A DNA stretch of 64,000 bases from Ferrovibrio sp. (GTDB lineage: Bacteria > Pseudomonadota > Alphaproteobacteria > Ferrovibrionales > Ferrovibrionaceae): the NCBI RefSeq assembly GCF_017994015.1, contig NZ_JAGOLP010000016.1, forward strand, positions 1 to 64,000, written 5' to 3'. Shown one piece after another: positions 36,304 through 45,700 of this stretch; the first letter of the stretch is position 1, and each line of letters opens with the position of its first letter. The notes below the pieces were generated by a model, which had not been told where the DNA came from, did not search any database, and saw nothing but the letters and a program-made list of their open reading frames with translations. The position numbers and the translations under genes are program-made.

Positions 36304-36936
36304 TCATTGCAAGCCGGGGAACAGGCCACGCAGGCCATTGGCAAAAATCTGCACCGCAACGGCGGCCAGCAGCAAGCCGAAAATGCGGTTGAGGATATTC
36401 AATCCGGTACGCCCCAGGCGCTGACCAATCGGCACCGCCAACCGCAGCACCACCCACACACCGCAGCATACCACGGCAATGCAGCCGATCACGATGGCTT
36501 CATGCACAAAGCCCTGGCCGCGCTGCATGGTGATGATAGTGGCTGAGATTGAGCCGGGGCCAACCAGCAAAGGCATGGCAATCGGCACCACGCCCACCGC
36601 ATTGCGCGAGCCGGCTTCCTCGGCTTCTTCCGGGGTCTGGTGCTGCGGGCTCATCTGGGCGTTGACCATGCTCAGCGCCATCAGAAACAACACAATGCCG
36701 CCGCCAACCTGGAACGCAGCCAGGCTGGTGCCGAGCAGGCGCAGGATCAGATCGCCAGACAGCGCCGAGATCACCAGAACACCGAATACCGCAATCGAGG
36801 CAGTGCGCGCTGTGCCGGCCTTTTCGGCCTGCGAGCGGCCTTCCATCAGCAGCAGAAAAAGCGGGATCGCCGCGAATGGATCAAGGATGGAAAACAGGGT
36901 GACGGCGTAGCGGACATATTCGAGATGATCGAGCAT
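36304..36936 (-). CDS. MarC-family integral membrane protein
   Basis: 210 residues with six hydrophobic segments. Seen: FSILDPFAAIPLFLLLMEGR near the N-terminus and VGVVPIAMPLLVGPGSISATI in the middle, the repeated pore-like motifs of the MarC/UPF0056 family. Function uncertain; despite the name, a role in multidrug resistance is not established. ATG at 36936 with GGAAGGG 10 nt upstream. It lies 25 nt after aspS. Confidence 0.88.
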   Translation of the reverse strand: MLDHLEYVRYAVTLFSILDPFAAIPLFLLLMEGRSQAEKAGTARTASIAVFGVLVISALSGDLILRLLGTSLAAFQVGGGIVLFLMALSMVNAQMSPQHQTPEEAEEAGSRNAVGVVPIAMPLLVGPGSISATIITMQRGQGFVHEAIVIGCIAVVCCGVWVVLRLAVPIGQRLGRTGLNILNRIFGLLLAAVAVQIFANGLRGLFPGLQ

Positions 36937-36961
36937 CGCTGCGCCGCCCTTCCCCTGGCAG

Positions 36962-38746
36962 TTACTTGTTGTCTGCCTCCGGCAGAACACTGCGGATATG
37001 CAATTCGCGCAATTGCTTCGGCGTCACTTCGCTGGGGGCCTGCATCATCAGATCCTGCGCCTGCTGGTTCATCGGGAACAGGATCACTTCGCGGATATTC
37101 GGCTCGTCGGCAATCAGCATCACGATACGATCAATGCCCGGCGCGATGCCGCCATGCGGCGGGGCGCCATATTTGAACGCATTCAGCATGCCGCCGAATT
37201 TGCCTTCCACCACTTCTTTGCCATAACCGGCAATCTCGAAGGCGCGATACATGATCTCGGGCTTGTGGTTACGGATCGCGCCCGAGGAAAGCTCCACGCC
37301 GTTGCACACGATGTCATACTGGTAGGCCTTGATCTCCAGCGGGTCCATGCTGTTGAGCGCTTCCAGGCCGCCCTGAGGCATCGAGAACGGGTTATGCGAG
37401 AAATCCACCTTCTTCTCGTCCTCATTCCACTCGAACATCGGGAAATCGACGATCCAGCAGAATTTGAACACGCCCTTCTCGCAAATGCCGAGATCGTCGC
37501 CGATGCGGATGCGCGCCGCACCGGCCAGCTTGGCGGCTGCGGCTTCCTTGTCGCAAGCGAAGAACAGCGCATCGCCGTCTGTCACGCCGGCAAGCTGCTT
37601 CAGCATGGCAATCCGTTCGGCATTGAGGAATTTGGCAATCGGCCCCTTGGCCTCGCCATTTTCCAGGATGATGTAGCCCAGGCCGGCGGCGCCTTCCGAG
37701 CGCGCCCAGTCATTCAGCTTGTCGAAGAAGCTGCGTGGCCGTGAGCCGGCACCCGGCGCCGGAATCGCACGCACCACGGCGCCGTTTTCGATGGCGCGGG
37801 CAAACACGCCAAAGCCCGAACCGCGGAAGGCTTCGGTCACATCGGCCAGCACAATCGGGTTGCGCAGGTCGGGCTTGTCGACGCCATATTTCAGCATCGC
37901 CTCGCGATATGGAATGCGCGGGAATTGTGCCGGGCCGCAATCGCGGCCATTGGCGAATTCCTGGAACACACCATGGATCACCGGCTCCACGGCGGCAAAT
38001 ACGTCATCCTGCTCGACAAAGCTCATCTCAAGATCGAGCTGGTAGAATTCGCCAGGGCTACGATCCTTGCGCGCATCCTCGTCGCGGAAGCAGGGCGCGA
38101 TCTGGAAATAGCGATCAAAGCCCGACACCATGATGAGCTGCTTGAATTGCTGCGGCGCCTGCGGCAGGGCATAGAACTTGCCCGGATGGATACGGCTCGG
38201 CACCAGGAAGTCGCGTGCGCCTTCCGGCGATGAAGCGGTCAGGATCGGGGTTTGAAATTCCATGAAACCCTGATCGATCATGCGGCGGCGGATCGACGAG
38301 ATCACCTGGCTGCGCAGCACGATATTCTTGTGCAGCCGGTCGCGGCGCAGATCAAGGAAACGATATTTGAGGCGGATATCCTCGGGATATTCCTGCTCGC
38401 CAAACACCGGCATCGGCAATTCCTGGGCCTCGCCCAGAATTTCCACATCGCTTACCACCAGTTCAACACCGCCGGTGGGCAGATTGGCATTCACCGTCTC
38501 GGGCGAACGCGCCACCACCTTGCCGCTGACCGACACGACAAATTCCGAGCGCAGCTTTTCAAGCTGGGCGAAGGCGGCCGAGCCGCTTTCGGCGACGCAT
38601 TGCGTAACGCCGAAATGGTCACGCAGATCAATGAACAGCAGGTTGCCATGGTCGCGGCGGCGATGCACCCAGCCGGCGAGCTTGACCGTTTCGCCGACTT
38701 GCTCGGCGCGCAATTGGCCACAATGATGGGTGCGGTAACGGGACAT
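36962..38746 (-). CDS. aspS: Aspartyl-tRNA synthetase
   Basis: 594 residues, bacterial size. Class II synthetase: anticodon-binding OB fold ([20 protein letters not shown]), catalytic core with motif 2 region [20 protein letters not shown] and motif 3 [15 protein letters not shown], and the bacterial GAD insert (about 300-420). Whether it is discriminating or also charges tRNA-Asn is not decided here. ATG at 38746 with AGGA 7 nt upstream; a frame extension of 129 codons is rejected. Divergent from rnd. Confidence 0.96.
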   Translation of the reverse strand: MSRYRTHHCGQLRAEQVGETVKLAGWVHRRRDHGNLLFIDLRDHFGVTQCVAESGSAAFAQLEKLRSEFVVSVSGKVVARSPETVNANLPTGGVELVVSDVEILGEAQELPMPVFGEQEYPEDIRLKYRFLDLRRDRLHKNIVLRSQVISSIRRRMIDQGFMEFQTPILTASSPEGARDFLVPSRIHPGKFYALPQAPQQFKQLIMVSGFDRYFQIAPCFRDEDARKDRSPGEFYQLDLEMSFVEQDDVFAAVEPVIHGVFQEFANGRDCGPAQFPRIPYREAMLKYGVDKPDLRNPIVLADVTEAFRGSGFGVFARAIENGAVVRAIPAPGAGSRPRSFFDKLNDWARSEGAAGLGYIILENGEAKGPIAKFLNAERIAMLKQLAGVTDGDALFFACDKEAAAAKLAGAARIRIGDDLGICEKGVFKFCWIVDFPMFEWNEDEKKVDFSHNPFSMPQGGLEALNSMDPLEIKAYQYDIVCNGVELSSGAIRNHKPEIMYRAFEIAGYGKEVVEGKFGGMLNAFKYGAPPHGGIAPGIDRIVMLIADEPNIREVILFPMNQQAQDLMMQAPSEVTPKQLRELHIRSVLPEADNK

Positions 38747-38884
38747 CGGAGAATCCTGGGCAAAATCGGTGAAAACGAACCGGAACAGTCGCGAAACGCC
38801 CACGAAAGTCAAGCGATTAGAACATGCATTTTCCCGCACAGCCGGGTTGGGGTTGCAGCGTGGGCGTGTTATGAGGGCCAGGAT

Positions 38885-40054
38885 ATGAACGCAAATCCGA
38901 CTCCGATCACCACCACCGACGAACTTGCCCGTTTCTGCGCCTCGCTGGCCACAACGGAATTCGTCACTGTCGACACCGAATTCATGCGGGAAACCACCTT
39001 CTGGCCCAAAGTCTGCCTGATCCAGGTGGCCGGCCCGGAAGAAGCCCGGGTGATTGACCCGCTGGCCGATGGGCTTGATCTGGCGCCACTTTTTGAATTG
39101 TTCAGCAATCAGAATGTTCTGAAAGTGTTCCATGCGGCGCGGCAGGATCTGGAAATTTTTGTGCGCCAGGCCGGCGCCGTGCCGATGCCGCTATTCGATA
39201 CCCAGGTGGCGGCCATGGTCTGTGGCTTCGGCGACCAGGTTTCCTATGAAAATCTCGCCAGCAAGCTGGCCAATGCGCAGATCGACAAAAGCTCGCGTTT
39301 CACCGACTGGGCGCGCCGCCCGCTGACGCCAAAGCAGATACTCTATGCGCTGTCGGACGTGACGCATCTGCGCGTCTGCTACGAAAAGCTGAGCCAGCGG
39401 CTGCAAAAGAGTGGCCGGGCAAGCTGGCTGGATGCCGAGATGGCAACGCTGAACGATCCCGCCACCTATGACCTGCCGCCGATGGAAGCCTGGCGCCGGC
39501 TCAAGCCGCGCGTCACCCGGCCGGAATACCTGGCCGTGCTGCAAGCCGTGGCGGCCTGGCGCGAATTGGAAGCGCGCCAGCGCGACATCCCGCGCCAGCG
39601 TATCCTGCGCGACGAGGCGGCGATGGAAATCGCCGCGCATCCACCGAAGAATGCCGAGGATATTGGCCATATCCGTGGCCTCTCCAAAGGTTTTGCCGAG
39701 GGCAAGATGGGCCAGGGCCTGCTGGCCGCCATCACTGCCCGGCTGGAAGAGCCGCGCGAAAGCTGGCCGCAGATCGAGCGCGAGGCGGATTTGCCGCGCG
39801 GCATCGGCCCGATTGTGGAATTGCTGAAAGTGCTGCTGAAGCAGAAATGCGACGAGCATGACGTGGCACAGAAGCTGGTTGCCTCATCGTCCGATCTCGA
39901 CAGGATCGCCGCCGATGACAATGCCGATGTGGCCGCCCTGCAAGGCTGGCGCCGTGAATTGTTTGGCAATGATGCGCTGCGCCTCAAGCGCGGCGAAGTG
40001 GCGCTGGCCGTGAACGGCAACCGCATCAAGCTGGTGGAATTGAACAAGGGCTGA
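38885..40054 (+). CDS. rnd: Ribonuclease D
   Basis: 389 residues. 3'-5' exoribonuclease for tRNA trimming. DEDDy exonuclease motifs: VDTEFMRE (Asp, Glu), [12 protein letters not shown] (Asp), [11 protein letters not shown] (Tyr, Asp). An HRDC domain follows at about 210-290. ATG at 38885 with GAGGG 7 nt upstream; 211 upstream in-frame codons run antisense to aspS and are rejected. It ends in a palindrome shared with ppx. Confidence 0.94.
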   Translation: MNANPTPITTTDELARFCASLATTEFVTVDTEFMRETTFWPKVCLIQVAGPEEARVIDPLADGLDLAPLFELFSNQNVLKVFHAARQDLEIFVRQAGAVPMPLFDTQVAAMVCGFGDQVSYENLASKLANAQIDKSSRFTDWARRPLTPKQILYALSDVTHLRVCYEKLSQRLQKSGRASWLDAEMATLNDPATYDLPPMEAWRRLKPRVTRPEYLAVLQAVAAWRELEARQRDIPRQRILRDEAAMEIAAHPPKNAEDIGHIRGLSKGFAEGKMGQGLLAAITARLEEPRESWPQIEREADLPRGIGPIVELLKVLLKQKCDEHDVAQKLVASSSDLDRIAADDNADVAALQGWRRELFGNDALRLKRGEVALAVNGNRIKLVELNKG

Positions 40055-40067
40055 AAAATCAGCCCTT
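40046..40067. terminator. Bidirectional hairpin formed by both stop regions of rnd and ppx
   Basis: AAGGGCTGA (40046-40054), AAAA, TCAGCCCTT (40059-40067): a perfect 9-bp inverted repeat. On each strand it encodes Lys-Gly-stop, the last codons of rnd and of ppx. It can fold in both transcripts. No long U-tract follows, so termination may be partial, but exonuclease protection is also possible. Confidence 0.6.
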
Positions 40068-41579
40068 CACAACTCGCACTTCCCAGCCGCGATTGAGTGC
40101 CTTGGCCAGCGTCTCCACCCGGCGCTGCACCTGCTCGCCATCCAGCACCGCCAGGGCCTGGGATAATTCCAGCACCAGATTGCCGCTCTGGAAACGCAGC
40201 CGGCAATCACGCAGCAGGCCCGGCACACCACCCGACAAGGTCTGGCCGAGGCGCAAGCCAAGGCCGATCACCAGGGCATAATCCGCCTGGCGGGTTTCCA
40301 GCATCTGCCAGGCCGGCGCCGCCACCGGATCGCTCACCGTGCCGGCATAGCGGGCAAACACCGCCAGGCCAAGCAAGGCACGTTCACGCTGGCTGATGCC
40401 GCCAAACGGCGCATGCAGGATCAGGCCCAGAGCCTGCTCGCCGCGATAATCCGGATGCACGCGCCAGGCGATGTCTGCCAGCATGGCGGCAGCCAGGCGC
40501 AGGCGCTTTTCGGCGATGCTTTCCTTCTCAAACAGCGGCGCGATGAAACGATCCAGTTCGGCGCCATGCTCGGCATAGCGGCCTTCACGCGCCGCCATAT
40601 GGGCGCAATAGCTGAGCAGCGGATCAAGCGCGCGCGTGGCATCATCCAGCATGGCATAAGCCAGGCCCTCGCGCAGGCCATGCGCCGAAAACACCACCTG
40701 GCTGGGCTGCAACACACGCAGCAGACGGCGCATCACCAGGGCGGCCACCGGCAAGGCATCCTGGCGCCGACGCGGCACACCTTCCATGCGGCTGACCGAT
40801 TCCTTGCCCTGGCGCGCCAGCAGCCGGGTGAAATCCAGCGCCTCGTCGCGCCCCATCGTGTATTCGTGAATGATGTGCAGCGGGCTTTTGGTCTGCGCCA
40901 TATGCACGCGGGCAATGGCGCGCCAGGCACCGCCCACGGCATAAAGCGGCTTGCCCTGCCAGCGTTTCAGCCACGCCACCTCGGCATAGCGCGCATCGAT
41001 GAAACTCTTGAGCTGATTATAGCCGCCGATGCCGCCGAGCCGCAGCGGCCCGAGCGGCAGGGTGACGCTGTCGCCCACCCGGCGCTTGTCGATGGCCACC
41101 AGTTCCAGGCTGCCGCCGCCCAGGTCGCCCATCACCCCCTCGGCCTCGGGGATGCCGGATAGCACACCGAAGGCGGAGAATTGCGCCTCCTCGGTGCCGG
41201 ACAACAGCCGCACAGTGACGCCGGTTTCGCGTTCGATACGGGCGATAAAATCCGGACCATTGCTGGCATCGCGCGCCGCGGCAGTGGCCACCACCTGCAA
41301 CTGCTTTACCTGCATGTAACGCGCCAGCGTCACAAAGCGGCGAATGGTGGCCAGGGCCAGCACCACGCCGGCTTCATCCAGCTTGCCGGTTTCACCCAGG
41401 CCACGGCCCAGGCCGCACAGCACCTTTTCGTTGAAGCGTGGTGTCGGCAGCCGCAACGGCTCGTCGAACACCACCAGGCGCACCGAGGTGGAACCGATAT
41501 CGATGACGCCGAGCGGCAAGAGCTCTGCGGCCTTGCCGCGCGCGGCCAGGGCTGATGGCGAGAAATGGATCGCCGTCAT
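40059..41579 (-). CDS. ppx: Exopolyphosphatase (Ppx/GppA family)
   Basis: 506 residues. Hydrolyses polyphosphate from its ends, or pppGpp for the GppA branch. Seen: the ASKHA phosphate-1 motif GVIDIGSTSVRLVVF, ATAAARDASNGPDF, LSGTEEAQFSAFGV and the phosphate-2 motif VMGDLGGGSLELV, then an HD-like helical C-domain. The pairing with ppk, 2 nt upstream, argues for polyphosphate turnover rather than a purely GppA role. Convergent with rnd. Confidence 0.92.
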   Translation of the reverse strand: MTAIHFSPSALAARGKAAELLPLGVIDIGSTSVRLVVFDEPLRLPTPRFNEKVLCGLGRGLGETGKLDEAGVVLALATIRRFVTLARYMQVKQLQVVATAAARDASNGPDFIARIERETGVTVRLLSGTEEAQFSAFGVLSGIPEAEGVMGDLGGGSLELVAIDKRRVGDSVTLPLGPLRLGGIGGYNQLKSFIDARYAEVAWLKRWQGKPLYAVGGAWRAIARVHMAQTKSPLHIIHEYTMGRDEALDFTRLLARQGKESVSRMEGVPRRRQDALPVAALVMRRLLRVLQPSQVVFSAHGLREGLAYAMLDDATRALDPLLSYCAHMAAREGRYAEHGAELDRFIAPLFEKESIAEKRLRLAAAMLADIAWRVHPDYRGEQALGLILHAPFGGISQRERALLGLAVFARYAGTVSDPVAAPAWQMLETRQADYALVIGLGLRLGQTLSGGVPGLLRDCRLRFQSGNLVLELSQALAVLDGEQVQRRVETLAKALNRGWEVRVVKG

Positions 41580-41581
41580 AC

Positions 41582-43786
41582 CTAGCCGGATTTCAGTTTG
41601 AGACGCGGAATCGCCTGTGGCGACTTGAGCGCCTTGCCACGGCCGGAAAGCGACGGATTGGTCATGAAATAGGTATGCGCGCTGAAGGCTTCGACATCGG
41701 CGTTGGAACTGGCGCGGGTGTATTTGTCATCAGCGCCGAGATACCAGCTTTGCGCCTCGTCCTTCAAGTTGGCCACCAGGATTTGATCCAGTATCTGCTC
41801 GCGCACAGTGGAATTTGTGACCGGGATCAACACTTCCACCCGACGATCAAAATTGCGCGGCATCCAGTCGGCCGAGGAAATATAGACCTTGGATTGCTGC
41901 GACGGCAGGCCATGCCCGGCGCCGAAGCAGACAATGCGTGAATGCTCCAGGAAACGGCCGATCAGGCTCTTGACCCGGATATTCTCCGACAGGCCGGGCA
42001 CGCCCGGGCGCAGGCAGCAGATGCCACGCACCACCAGATCAATCTGCACACCGGCCTGGCTGGCAACATACAGCGCATCAATGGCGGCCGGATCAACCAG
42101 GCTGTTCATCTTGGCCCAGATCGCCGCCGGGCGGCCGGCCTTGGCATGTTTGATCTCGTCCTGGATCAGTTCCAGCAGCCGCGGCCGCAACGTGTAGGGC
42201 GAAATCGCAATCTGCTTCAACTGTTCGGGCGCGGCATAGCCGGTGAGGAAGTTGAACAGGCAGGTGGCGTCGTGGCACAGCTCGGCATCGTCGGTGAAGA
42301 AGCTGAGATCGGTGTAAACCTTGGCGGTGATCGGATGGTAGTTGCCGGTGCCGAAATGCACATAGGTGTTGAGCACGCCGCCTTCGCGCCGCACCACCAG
42401 CGAAATCTTGGCATGGGTCTTGAGTTCGATGAAGCCGAACACCACCTGCACGCCAGCGCGTTCCAGATCGCGCGCCCATTTGATATTCGCCGCCTCGTCA
42501 AACCGCGCCTTCAACTCCACCAGCGCCGTGACCGACTTGCCGGCTTCGGCCGCCTCGATCAGTGCCTTGACGATCGGGCTGTCATCCGATGTGCGATACA
42601 GCGTCTGCTTGATCGCCACCACCTGCGGATCGGCCGCTGCCTGATGCAGAAACTGCACCACCACGTCGAAACTCTCATACGGGTGATGCACCACCAGATC
42701 CTTGTGCCGGATCGCAGCGAAACAATCACCGGCAAAATCGCGGATACGCTCGGGGAAACGCGGGCTGAAGGGCGGAAATTTCAATTCCGGCAGATCATCC
42801 ACGATCAACCGCTTGGTATCCGCCAGGCCGAGCAGGCCCTCCACCGGCACCACCGCCTGCGGGCTGACTTCCAGTTCCTCGCAGACAAAGCGGCGCAGAT
42901 CGTCCGGCATGTCGGCATTGATCTTGAGGCGGATCACGTTGCCGCGCCGGCGCCGCTTCAGCGCGGTCTCGAACAACCGCACTAGGTCTTCGGCTTCTTC
43001 TTCGATTTCAATATCGCTGTCGCGTGTGACGCGGAACAGGCCGCGGCCGATGCTCTCATAGCCTGGAAACAGCTTGTGCATGAACAGGCCGACCAGGTTC
43101 TCCAGCGACAGGAAGCGGATTTTCTCGCCCGGCAGGCGGGTGAAACGATCCACCTGGCTTGGCAACGGCAGCAAGGCATTCAGGCTGCGACCGTCACGAA
43201 TCCGTCGCATTTGCATAACCATCGCGAAACCGAGATTGGGTATGAACGGAAACGGATGCGCCGGATCAATGGCGAGCGGCGTCAGCACAGGAAAAACATG
43301 GGCGAGGAAATAATCCTCCAGCCATTTGCGCTCGTCGTCGGTAAGCTGCTCCGGCTCCAGCACGGCAATGCCGGCCTGATCCAGTTCGCCGCACAACCGG
43401 CGCCAGCAGGCCTGCTGCTTCGCCATCAGGTCGGCGGCATCGTCGTTGATGCGGCTGAGCTGCTGCGCCGGCGTCAAGCCGTCCTGGCTCGGCTCCTCGA
43501 TGCCGGCCTTGACCTGACCATGCAGGCCGGCGACGCGCACCATGAAGAATTCGTCCAGGTTGTTGGCCGAGATCGACAGGAAACGCAGCCGCTCCAGCAG
43601 CGGGTAGCGCAGATTATTGGCTTCTTCCATGACCCGCAGATTGAAAGCGAGCCAGGAAAGTTCACGATTGATATAGCGGTCGCGCGGGCTTACCGCCGCC
43701 ACCAAGGCGGGCGGGGTATAGGTTTCAGCCTGCACCAGACCACCCGGGGCGAGCTTTTCCAGCGCTGCTTGCGTGCTCAACGGCAT
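41582..43786 (-). CDS. ppk1: Polyphosphate kinase 1
   Basis: 734 residues. Polymerises the gamma-phosphate of ATP into polyphosphate. Seen: [20 protein letters not shown] (N domain), [19 protein letters not shown] with the autophosphorylated-His region, [20 protein letters not shown] and [16 protein letters not shown], and the PLD-like C-terminal domain [16 protein letters not shown]. The ATG at 43786 has AGGA 9 nt upstream; the longer frame begins only with TTG at 43873, inside the promoter, and is rejected. Operon ppk1-ppx. Confidence 0.95.
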   Translation of the reverse strand: MPLSTQAALEKLAPGGLVQAETYTPPALVAAVSPRDRYINRELSWLAFNLRVMEEANNLRYPLLERLRFLSISANNLDEFFMVRVAGLHGQVKAGIEEPSQDGLTPAQQLSRINDDAADLMAKQQACWRRLCGELDQAGIAVLEPEQLTDDERKWLEDYFLAHVFPVLTPLAIDPAHPFPFIPNLGFAMVMQMRRIRDGRSLNALLPLPSQVDRFTRLPGEKIRFLSLENLVGLFMHKLFPGYESIGRGLFRVTRDSDIEIEEEAEDLVRLFETALKRRRRGNVIRLKINADMPDDLRRFVCEELEVSPQAVVPVEGLLGLADTKRLIVDDLPELKFPPFSPRFPERIRDFAGDCFAAIRHKDLVVHHPYESFDVVVQFLHQAAADPQVVAIKQTLYRTSDDSPIVKALIEAAEAGKSVTALVELKARFDEAANIKWARDLERAGVQVVFGFIELKTHAKISLVVRREGGVLNTYVHFGTGNYHPITAKVYTDLSFFTDDAELCHDATCLFNFLTGYAAPEQLKQIAISPYTLRPRLLELIQDEIKHAKAGRPAAIWAKMNSLVDPAAIDALYVASQAGVQIDLVVRGICCLRPGVPGLSENIRVKSLIGRFLEHSRIVCFGAGHGLPSQQSKVYISSADWMPRNFDRRVEVLIPVTNSTVREQILDQILVANLKDEAQSWYLGADDKYTRASSNADVEAFSAHTYFMTNPSLSGRGKALKSPQAIPRLKLKSG

Positions 43787-43812
43787 GTCGGAATATCCTG
43801 CCTTGTCCGACC

Positions 43813-43837
43813 GGCCCAGCGGCGATATGCCTGGGCC
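43813..43837 (-). promoter_or_regulatory. Hairpin in the ppk1 leader
   Basis: GGCCCAG (43813-43819) and CTGGGCC (43831-43837) form a perfect 7-bp stem with an 11-nt loop in the predicted 5' leader, starting at about the transcription start. May protect the mRNA end or affect initiation. Confidence 0.4.
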
Positions 43838-43844
43838 CGGTTCG

Positions 43845-43873
43845 GGTATAGGTGTAACGGCGGAATATGTCAA
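43845..43873 (-). promoter_or_regulatory. ppk1-ppx promoter
   Basis: On the minus strand TTGACA (43873-43868), a perfect -35, is followed by a 17-nt spacer and TATACC (43850-43845). The predicted start lies near 43838, about 52 nt before the ppk1 ATG. No clear pair of Pho boxes is seen. Confidence 0.6.
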
Positions 43874-43894
43874 AGCGGCGACAATGGCCGTCTG

Positions 43895-43907
43895 ATTTAC
43901 AGTAAAT
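43895..43907. promoter_or_regulatory. 13-bp palindrome before the SixA-like gene
   Basis: ATTTAC-A-GTAAAT, a perfect 6+6 inverted repeat 17 nt before the ATG at 43924, in the gap shared with ppk1. A possible operator; no matching regulator is identified. Confidence 0.3.
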
Positions 43908-43923
43908 AGCTTTGGAGGTCAGT

Positions 43924-44463
43924 ATGTTGCGTCTTTGGCTGCTGCGGCACGCAAAATCCGCCTGGGATGATCCGGGCCTGGACGATTTCGCCCGCAGCCT
44001 GGCGCCGCGCGGCAAAAAAGCCTGCCGCCGCCTGGCGCGCCATCTGGCCGAACGCGCAGTGCGGCCCGATCTGGTGTTATGCTCGCCGGCCCAGCGCACA
44101 AGGCAGACCTGGGAAAGACTGGCCAAGCGCCTGAGCAGCGGCATGGGGGGCGATATCGAAGCCCGCTTCGACCAGGGGCTTTACCTAGCCGAAGCCAATG
44201 CCCTGCTGGCTATTTTACGCACCACGCCAACCAATTGCCGCGAATTGATGCTGATCGGCCATAATCCGGGCCTGGAAGACTTGGCCGAGCGGCTGGCAGG
44301 CTCGGCTGCCGGCGATGCCCTGGAGCGGCTGCGGGGCAAATACCCCACCGGCGGGCTGGCCGAAATTAACTTTCCGCTCAAACGCTGGGCCGATCTCTCG
44401 CCCAAAAGCGGGTTCCTGGCCAGTTTTGTCACCCCGGCAATGCTGGATAGCGAGACCGATTAG
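43924..44463 (+). CDS. Histidine phosphatase (SixA-like)
   Basis: 179 residues. Branch-1 histidine phosphatase: LWLLRHAKSAWDDP (catalytic RH), LVLCSPAQRTRQTWERL, the acidic segment near LYLAEANAL, and LMLIGHNPGLEDLAERL with the second His. SixA proteins dephosphorylate phospho-His of phosphotransfer proteins; the target here is unknown. ATG at 43924 directly behind GGAGG. Divergent from ppk1 and followed by the DUF4169 gene. Confidence 0.88.
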   Translation: MLRLWLLRHAKSAWDDPGLDDFARSLAPRGKKACRRLARHLAERAVRPDLVLCSPAQRTRQTWERLAKRLSSGMGGDIEARFDQGLYLAEANALLAILRTTPTNCRELMLIGHNPGLEDLAERLAGSAAGDALERLRGKYPTGGLAEINFPLKRWADLSPKSGFLASFVTPAMLDSETD

Positions 44464-44470
44464 GCTTTAT

Positions 44471-44499
44471 CCTGGCGCCTTGTTTCAGGGGCGCACAGG
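44471..44499 (+). promoter_or_regulatory. Hairpin over the DUF4169 ribosome site
   Basis: CCTG+GCGCC pairs with GGCGC+CAGG across a 10-nt loop with one bulged A, ending 2 nt before the DUF4169 ATG. The likely ribosome-binding bases (AGGGG, CAGG) fall in the loop and 3' arm, so folding could limit initiation. Confidence 0.35.
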
Positions 44500-44501
44500 C
44501 C

Positions 44502-44675
44502 ATGGCTGAGATTGTCAATCTGAACAAGGCGCGCAAGGCCAAGGCGCGGCAGCACAAGGCCGAACAGGCCAGCCTGAACCGCGCCCAGTTCGGCCGCAGC
44601 AAGGCCGAGCGCGATGCCGAACGCCAGCAGGCCGAACGCGCCCGCCGCGAAATCGACGGCAAGAAACTGGACTAA
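44502..44675 (+). CDS. Small DUF4169-like protein (57 aa)
   Basis: 57 residues, below many gene-calling cut-offs. It begins MAEIVNLNKARKAKARQHKA, contains NRAQFGRSKAERDAE and ends EIDGKKLD, the pattern of alphaproteobacterial DUF4169 (IVNLR.ARK...R..FGR.KA....). Very rich in Lys/Arg/Ala/Gln and predicted to be one long charged helix; could bind nucleic acid, but the role is unknown. It lies 38 nt after the SixA-like gene and overlaps the convergent hydrolase gene by 4 nt. Confidence 0.82.
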   Translation: MAEIVNLNKARKAKARQHKAEQASLNRAQFGRSKAERDAERQQAERARREIDGKKLD

Positions 44676-45553
44676 AACACTTCCGCCAAAACGCCGGCGC
44701 GGGTTGGCAGATTACGTTCCGCCAGGTAGCGCTCCACCGCTGGCGCCCACAATTTGGGGAAAACCACCAGGGCATGCCCATCGCTATCGGCCGGCCTGGG
44801 CAAGGCGTGAAATTCACCCCGCCCCCCGGCCATTTGGAAATCGGCAAAATTGTTCTGGCTATGCCGCAACGAAGCATATGAATCCCCGGCGGCATAAAGC
44901 CACAGCATGGGCAGCGTGGTGGTGGTGCCGCGCCCCAGCAGCAGGCGGTTGATGTAGATCGCCGATCTATCGAAAAACTCCTGGCATTTCTCATAAACCC
45001 AGACGCCGACAAAATTGAGCACGCCGCGATACAAACCCGGGTTCATGCCGGCATGGGCAACGCTGAGCACACCGCCGCGTGATTGCCCGCCAACCATCAG
45101 GCGGCTGTGGTCCACAAAAGGCAGCGCCATGATTGCCGCCGTCGCCGCCGTTACATCGCGCAAGGCACGTTCAGCCCCCGGGATCGACAGGTTTGGCTCG
45201 CAGCTATAGCCCTGAACACGCGGGATGGAGAAGCCTTCGTCATAGCGCCCCTCCGATCCGCCACGACCACGCCGGGATGGCAGCACCACGGCCCAGCCGC
45301 GCGCCACAAACCAATCGGTCAACGGCTCAGGACTGAACACCTCTGAGAATTGCTCCGAAATGCCGTTCTGCGTGGAGCCATGATGGAAAATCAGCGTGGG
45401 GAATGGTCCCGGCCCAGCGGGTTTATATATCTGCGTCACAAGGCGAACGGTTTCATTATCCACCTGCACCGGCAGGCGCACAAATTCCTGCGCCCTCGCC
45501 TGCGGCAGCCAAGCGAAGAGCAAGACACAAAGCAGCAAATGTGATCGTGGCAT
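44672..45553 (-). CDS. Exported alpha/beta hydrolase (dienelactone hydrolase-like)
   Basis: 293 residues. Signal peptide PRSHLLLCVLLFAWLPQARA. Seen: FHHGSTQNG oxyanion region, LPSRRGRGGSEGRYDEGFS, nucleophile elbow GGQSRGG, probable Asp in YAAGDSYAS and His in GHALVVFP. The arrangement is prolyl-oligopeptidase/dienelactone-hydrolase-like; substrate unknown. Four Cys in the mature part (in GYSCEPN and YEKCQEF among others) could form disulfides in the periplasm. ATGs at 45562 and 45553 are both possible. Confidence 0.8.
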   Translation of the reverse strand: MPRSHLLLCVLLFAWLPQARAQEFVRLPVQVDNETVRLVTQIYKPAGPGPFPTLIFHHGSTQNGISEQFSEVFSPEPLTDWFVARGWAVVLPSRRGRGGSEGRYDEGFSIPRVQGYSCEPNLSIPGAERALRDVTAATAAIMALPFVDHSRLMVGGQSRGGVLSVAHAGMNPGLYRGVLNFVGVWVYEKCQEFFDRSAIYINRLLLGRGTTTTLPMLWLYAAGDSYASLRHSQNNFADFQMAGGRGEFHALPRPADSDGHALVVFPKLWAPAVERYLAERNLPTRAGVLAEVF

Positions 45554-45700
45554 GAAAACCATCCAGCTTTAGGGCTGGTTCGAACAGGCCGCCGGAATAA
45601 GGCCGCAGAATGTCAGAAAAGCCTTTATTTCAGGGCAAATTCACCACCGTTGATTGTGATGCTGCTGGTGCTGTGATGCGATCTGGCGTAGGAAACCGGC

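Noticed and set aside
43868..43890. Pho box at ppk1 (TGTCA-like repeats)
   Set aside because: TGTCAA and GACAAT are not direct CTGTCAT repeats with 4-nt spacing; part is simply the -35.
45565..45600. tRNA-like GGTTCGAAC segment
   Set aside because: No acceptor, D or anticodon stems around it.
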